A stretch of DNA of 64,000 nucleotides. Source: Poriferisodalis sp965208895. GTDB taxonomy: Bacteria; Actinomycetota; Acidimicrobiia; Acidimicrobiales; Poriferisodalaceae. Shown in pieces: positions 59,814 through 64,000 of the stretch (its first letter is position 1; every line of letters starts with the position of its first letter). The DNA lies in contig NZ_OZ242363.1 of the NCBI RefSeq assembly GCF_965208895.1, positions 1,860,001 through 1,924,000 of the forward strand, written 5' to 3'. The notes beneath the pieces were generated by a model. The model was not told where the DNA came from and ran no database searches. It worked only from the letters and a program-made list of their open reading frames with translations. The translations under genes and the position numbers were made by a program.

Positions 59814-61496
59814 TCAGTTTTCGCGGCGGCGCTGGTGCGCTGGCAGGGGGAACGTGATGGGGATGAGCGCGGTGAGATCAATGTCGATGAGCGACGGTCC
59901 CACGGGGCCCGATTCGCCGCTGGCACGAGCGACAGCCTCGCTGAACGCCCCTTCGAACTCGGCGGCACTGGCGACCCGCTGGCCGGGCACGCCCATCGCC
60001 TCGGCGACGCCGACGAAGTCGATGCCGCCGATCTCTGTGCCGTGGTGTTCGTCCCACAACGCGTCCTGGATGATGCGCAGCACCCCGTAACCGCCGTCGT
60101 TGAACACGCAGACGATGACAGGAAGACCGTGCTCGGCCAGCGTCGAGATCTCCCCGATTGACAGCATCAACCCGCCGTCGCCCTGGATCACGACTGTCGG
60201 CTGCCCGCTGGCCAACGATGCGCCCACGGCCATCGGCACGCCGGGGCCGATCGCCGCGTTCGCCGCCCGGATGGAAGTGCGCGGCGCCACGATCGGCAGC
60301 AGCCGGTTGCCCCACATGTATCCCGGCACCGTCGTGTCGCGCACGATGCGCGCCTCGTCGGGCAGGACGCGGCGAATCGCATCGCAGATCGCTGCGTGAT
60401 CGGGGCCGATCTCTTCGCGCATCGCCTCGATGTCGGCGGCACGATGCTTGCGGGCCCGCTCCACGAAGCCGTCGTCGATGGTGGGACTGCGGCCGCCCAG
60501 CCGCTCGAGCAGTCCGGCGAGACTGAGCTTCGCATCGCCGACGACGGCCAGCGAGGCTGGATAGTTCAGGCCGATCACGCCGGGATCGACATCGACATGA
60601 ATCAGTTCCTCGGGCAGGCGCAGCGCCCACACCTTGGTCGCGTAGTTCTGGAACCGCGTGCCGACAGCGAGCAGCAGATCGGCCTCAGCGAAGACCTCGG
60701 CCATCTGCGGGCGGTCTGAGCGGAAACCCAACGACAGCGGGTGCAGCTCGCTCAGGGCGCTCCGCCCCTCGATCGTGGTCACGACGGGGGCGCCGAGACG
60801 TTCCGCCAGTGCCGTGAGCTCCGCCGAGGCATCGGCGCTGACGACGCCGCCGCCGGCCCAGATCAGCGGCCGCTGCGCTGCTGCCAAGCGCTCGGCTGCG
60901 TCGTCGAGCAACGCCCGCTCGGGCCGCAGCCTGGGCACATCAGCCGAACCCGCGAGCGGCGCATCGCCGACCTTGGCGTACTGGAAATCGATCGGAATCT
61001 CCACCGCGCCCGGCTGTGGTCGGCCCGTCCGCACGTCGTCGGCGATCCGGGCGATCTCGGCCGAGATCTCGCTCGGATGCCGCACCGAGGCCACGCTGCG
61101 GCACACCGTCGCCAGCATGGCCGCCTGCCGGTCGTTCTCGTGCAGGAAGCCCTTGCCCTTGCCGTAGAAGCGAGACTCGGTCTGCCCGGTCACCATCAGC
61201 ACGGCCGAACTGCTGAACAATGCCTCGTACAGGCCCGCCACCGCGTTGGCCGCGCCAGGGCCGGTCGAAGTGAGCAGCACTCCCATCTCCCCGGTGGCCC
61301 GGAAGTAGGCGTCGGCGGCATGAGCCGCGGCCTGTTCGTGGCGGACCTTGACGACCTCGATGTCGTCGCGCACCGACAGAGCCTCGTACATCGGCAGGTT
61401 GTGCACGCTGACAATGCCGAACACGTGCCGCACGCCCATTCGCGCCAATGTCGCAGCGACTGCCTCGCCGCCGGTCATCTCACTCGTCACTGGCAT
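59814..61496 (-). CDS. Thiamine-diphosphate enzyme, acetolactate synthase-like
   Basis: 560 residues from ATG 61496 (the frame goes on to 62702 but that is antisense to the surface-protein gene). Catalytic Glu in VRHEQAAAHAADAYFR, TSTGPGAANAVAGLYEALFS, FAD-less central domain (RPLIWAGGGVVSADASAEL), and the ThDP motif GDGGLMLSIGEISTLAEHGL ending in FNDGGYG. It decarboxylates a 2-keto acid (benzoylformate-, oxalyl- or acetolactate-type). No regulatory subunit nearby. Confidence 0.9.
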   Translation of the reverse strand: MPVTSEMTGGEAVAATLARMGVRHVFGIVSVHNLPMYEALSVRDDIEVVKVRHEQAAAHAADAYFRATGEMGVLLTSTGPGAANAVAGLYEALFSSSAVLMVTGQTESRFYGKGKGFLHENDRQAAMLATVCRSVASVRHPSEISAEIARIADDVRTGRPQPGAVEIPIDFQYAKVGDAPLAGSADVPRLRPERALLDDAAERLAAAQRPLIWAGGGVVSADASAELTALAERLGAPVVTTIEGRSALSELHPLSLGFRSDRPQMAEVFAEADLLLAVGTRFQNYATKVWALRLPEELIHVDVDPGVIGLNYPASLAVVGDAKLSLAGLLERLGGRSPTIDDGFVERARKHRAADIEAMREEIGPDHAAICDAIRRVLPDEARIVRDTTVPGYMWGNRLLPIVAPRTSIRAANAAIGPGVPMAVGASLASGQPTVVIQGDGGLMLSIGEISTLAEHGLPVIVCVFNDGGYGVLRIIQDALWDEHHGTEIGGIDFVGVAEAMGVPGQRVASAAEFEGAFSEAVARASGESGPVGPSLIDIDLTALIPITFPLPAHQRRREN

Positions 61497-61769
61497 GCAC
61501 CTCGGAACCCGTTCATCGCCCGCACGGTAGCCCTGCGGCGCCATGCACCGCTGCGAGCCCGGAGTGTCAGCCATTCGGCCGCGATCATGACCACGAGGAT
61601 GACAAGCGCCAGCAGATCTCATGCCGAGGGGGACTGTCTTGATCTGGTACGTCAGACGAAGCGTCGTGTCGCGTACACCGGTGTTTGCTGATCTAGTGTT
61701 CGGTGATCGGGACGGGATCGTGGTGCGGTTCGGCCCGATGCGACACAGCAACCCGAAAGGACGGTGGTC

Positions 61770-64000
61770 ATGGTGGCAGTAGGGACTGATCGGGGCCGGG
61801 GCAGCGGTTCGGGTTCTGCTGGGGATGGCCGTCGGGCGGTGCCGCGGCGGTCGAGGGCTTGGCGGCGTTGGGCGGCAACGGCTGTGGTTGCGGTGTTGGC
61901 GGCGGGGCTGGTGGTGCCGGTGTCGGCAGGTCCGGCGTGGGCGCAGAATCCTCCTCCGGCGGTGGATTACGACGCGGACGATGACGGGTTGATCGAGGTT
62001 TCGAGCCTGGCGCAGTTGAACGCGATCCGGTGGGATCTCGACGGCGATGGCGCCGCTGACGTGTATCCGCCTGATCGTGACGGCCGCACCGGCCATGACC
62101 CCGACGGGGCTGCCAAGCTCGCGGCGGCGTTCCCTGATGCGATGGCGGCGATGGGCTGCCCGTCTGATGGGTGCGTCGGTTATGAGCTCGTCGACGACTT
62201 GGACTTCGACACGAACGCGAACGGCCAGGCCGACGCGGGCGACGCCTTTTGGAACGGCGGCAAGGGCTGGGTTCCGCTGATGGGCGGCGAGACGGTTCGC
62301 GGCTGGCACGCCTTGGACCGTTTCGAGGACCAAGTCGGGACCAGCTACCTGGGGGACAGGCCCAATCCGCGGGCTCGCATGTTCACTGCTGTGTTCGAAG
62401 GCAACGGCCGCACGATCGCGAATCTGTATATCGACGACAGCGCGCGGTGGTACGTGGGACTGTTCGGCTATGTCGGCCCCGGAGGGCATGTGCGCAATGT
62501 GGGGCTGTCCGCCTCCAATTCCGACAGCGGGGTGCGAGGCGGTCACAATGTTGGGGCGCTGGCAGGCGTGGTGGAGCGGGCCCGGATCAGCGGTGCCTGG
62601 TCCGATGTCGACGTGACCGGTCGAACCTACGTTGGCGGCTTGGCCGGGGTGACCTTTCGTTACGGCTTCGTGATCGAGAGCTACGCGACGGGCTATGTGC
62701 ATGGTGTAAGTTCGGTCGGAGGCCTGATCGGGTTGCTGAACTGGTCGGGGGTTGCTGCGAGCTATGCCACCGGCGACGTGAGCACCTGGAATGGTGACGC
62801 GGGGGGCTTGGCGGGCTATTGGGTCGACGGGCGGATCAGGGCGACCTATGCCACCGGGTCGGTGACGCTGAACGGCGGCCTGTTGGTGCAGAACAACGGG
62901 CGCGTGCGGTCACGTGGCGGCGGCCTGGTCGGATCGGCCTCCCATTGCAGCTGGCGATACTGGCCGCGGATGCGCGCGAATTACTCCGTGGGCCACGTGT
63001 CGGGGCCACAAGGCGGGCGATATGAAGGGCTGACCGGTGGATGCGTCGGCAACCCCCCTCGGGCTGTCGCCGCGAGCTACTGGGACACAGACACCACCGG
63101 GCACACCGACAGCCCCGCCGACGTGGGCGCGGGCTACACGACGGCGCAGTTGCAGACGCCGACGGCTTATACGGGCATCTACGCGGACTGGAACGTCGAC
63201 GTCGACGTGGGCGGGTATCACGGGCGTTTCGACGGGCCGGGCGACGATCCGTGGGATTTCGGGTCGTCGTCGCAGTATCCGGTGCTGAAGTACTGCGCGG
63301 ACAAGCCGGGGATCGACACGGTCGACGGTGAGCCGTACTGTCCGCTGGATCCGGTGCGGCAGCGGTCGGGCGGCATCACGATCGTGGTCGTGCCCGACAC
63401 CAGCGACGCGGACACGCCGCCGCCGGTTGTGTCGGTGTCAGCGGCGTCGGGCGGCACGGAGGGCTCTGATGCGGTGTTCACGCTGTCGGCTGCCCCGGCG
63501 CCACAGGCCGATCTCGATGTGACCGTCGAGGTGACTGCGTCGGGCGATTTCGGGGCGGCGGTGGGGTCGCGTACGGTCACGATCAGCGCCGGAGGGTCTG
63601 CGACGGTGACGGTTGCGACGGTCGATGACAGCGTCGACGAGGCCGACGGGTCGGTCACGGTGACGGTGCAGCCCGGCGAGGGGTACACGGTGGGCGCGGT
63701 GTCGTCGCTGAGCGCGGATGTCGTCGACGACGACGAGCCGACCGGCTCGCTCGATGACAGCAGCGACAGCGACGGCGATGGGGCGCCGCAGGGTTACGCG
63801 GTCGATCCTGCTGTGGTGGCGAAGGTGGAGTATCTGGCTTCGCAGACCCATCACGGCTCGGCGCATGTGAACCGCTGGCAGCGAGTGCTGGCCGCCTTCG
63901 GCGTGCTCGACGCGGCTGGCGTCGACGGGGGCGCGATGACTGTGGTGCAGGCTCAGCAGATGGCCGACACTCACAGCAGCCCGGTATGGGACGAAGTAGT
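61770..64000 (+). CDS. Secreted GLUG-repeat/Calx-beta surface protein, 3' end outside window
   Basis: At least 743 codons open to the end of the window, ATG 61770 after GAAAGGACGGTGGTC. Long n-region (RRAVPRRSRAWRRW) and signal helix (AATAVVAVLAAGLVVPVSA, cleaved before QNPPP). DDDGLIEVSSLAQLNAIRWD and VGYELVDDLDFDTNANG start a GLUG-type region with repeated VGGLAG...SYATG units (VGALAGVV, VGGLAGVTFRYG, VGGLIGLLNW, AGGLAGYWVD; ESYATGYVHG, ASYATGDVST). A Calx-beta domain follows (EGSDAVFTLSAAPAPQADLD) and then YLASQTHHGSAHVNRWQRVL, also present in the 28928-32007 protein. Likely an adhesin. Confidence 0.85.
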   Translation, partial: MVAVGTDRGRGSGSGSAGDGRRAVPRRSRAWRRWAATAVVAVLAAGLVVPVSAGPAWAQNPPPAVDYDADDDGLIEVSSLAQLNAIRWDLDGDGAADVYPPDRDGRTGHDPDGAAKLAAAFPDAMAAMGCPSDGCVGYELVDDLDFDTNANGQADAGDAFWNGGKGWVPLMGGETVRGWHALDRFEDQVGTSYLGDRPNPRARMFTAVFEGNGRTIANLYIDDSARWYVGLFGYVGPGGHVRNVGLSASNSDSGVRGGHNVGALAGVVERARISGAWSDVDVTGRTYVGGLAGVTFRYGFVIESYATGYVHGVSSVGGLIGLLNWSGVAASYATGDVSTWNGDAGGLAGYWVDGRIRATYATGSVTLNGGLLVQNNGRVRSRGGGLVGSASHCSWRYWPRMRANYSVGHVSGPQGGRYEGLTGGCVGNPPRAVAASYWDTDTTGHTDSPADVGAGYTTAQLQTPTAYTGIYADWNVDVDVGGYHGRFDGPGDDPWDFGSSSQYPVLKYCADKPGIDTVDGEPYCPLDPVRQRSGGITIVVVPDTSDADTPPPVVSVSAASGGTEGSDAVFTLSAAPAPQADLDVTVEVTASGDFGAAVGSRTVTISAGGSATVTVATVDDSVDEADGSVTVTVQPGEGYTVGAVSSLSADVVDDDEPTGSLDDSSDSDGDGAPQGYAVDPAVVAKVEYLASQTHHGSAHVNRWQRVLAAFGVLDAAGVDGGAMTVVQAQQMADTHSSPVWDEV

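Noticed and set aside
61497..62702. N-terminal extension of the ThDP enzyme
   Set aside because: Arg/His/Pro-rich shadow of the plus-strand surface gene; the enzyme family begins at MTGGEA.
1..64000. Prophage, IS element, tRNA or rRNA genes
   Set aside because: No transposase, integrase, capsid or tail genes and no tRNA/rRNA-like sequence seen on either strand by eye.

Overview
The window is high-GC DNA, most likely actinobacterial. The class Acidimicrobiia is my best inference, from the mix of form I CO dehydrogenase, several CaiB/BaiF CoA-transferases and enoyl-CoA hydratases, VOC proteins, dodecins and many small toxin-antitoxin (TA) modules. I see no rRNA, tRNA, CRISPR array, prophage or transposase gene. 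Several genes are broken by single-base shifts (doc-like 1835-2231, HEAT protein 10805-12362, MFS 32080-33650, a secreted protein 46710-47373). This is either real decay or residual homopolymer/indel error in the assembly.

Layout. 0-2.5 kb: a VOC protein, a lower-GC two-gene unit flanked by a broken copy of the VOC gene, and an RHH antitoxin with a frameshifted Doc toxin. 2.5-11 kb: catabolism (two enoyl-CoA hydratase-like proteins, a CaiB-type protein, an epimerase-like protein, a D-aminoacylase-type amidohydrolase, an alpha/beta hydrolase, a double VOC protein). Two short tandem arrays here start exactly at gene 3' ends. 10.8-16.1 kb: a divergent pair made of a HEAT-repeat protein (frameshifted) and a zinc-ribbon DNA methyltransferase, then a DUF4143-type ATPase. 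16-24 kb: a double CaiB fusion, a dodecin and a dodecin-fusion protein, a CMD-family protein, a second DUF4143-type ATPase and another enoyl-CoA hydratase. 23.3-27.8 kb: an accessory island with a PD-(D/E)XK nuclease operon, VapBC, an orphan Phd, BrnTA and duplicated gene fragments. 27.8-40.6 kb: epoxide hydrolase, a large secreted Calx-beta protein with a 13-G tract at its start, two MFS transporters, an SDR, a zinc alcohol dehydrogenase, a molybdopterin oxidoreductase and a DUF429 protein.

41-54.5 kb is the aerobic carbon-monoxide dehydrogenase locus. coxD and coxE (MoxR ATPase and VWA protein) are on the plus strand. On the minus strand, a continuous operon runs small ORF-coxM-coxS-coxL-XdhC/YHS-coxG, followed by five consecutive small single-TM proteins. 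CoxL carries the AYRCSFR active-site loop of true form I CODH, so the cell probably oxidises CO, perhaps at trace level, as an energy supplement. Between the two arms lie an SGNH hydrolase, an RDD membrane protein and a decayed secreted protein. 54.5-64 kb: a membrane protein, an isopropylmalate dehydrogenase-like enzyme, HicBA, a helicase remnant, Ldh-family and acyl-CoA-dehydrogenase-like enzymes, a ThDP enzyme, and the start of a GLUG/Calx-beta surface protein that runs off the window.

The most unusual structures are: (1) two DUF4143-type ATPase genes, each preceded by a four-copy array with an exact 23-bp period but unrelated repeat sequence; (2) a probable phase-variable surface protein; (3) the run of five small membrane proteins in the cox operon; (4) accessory modules bracketed by partial copies of neighbouring genes; (5) three tandem arrays that each begin in the last codons of a gene.
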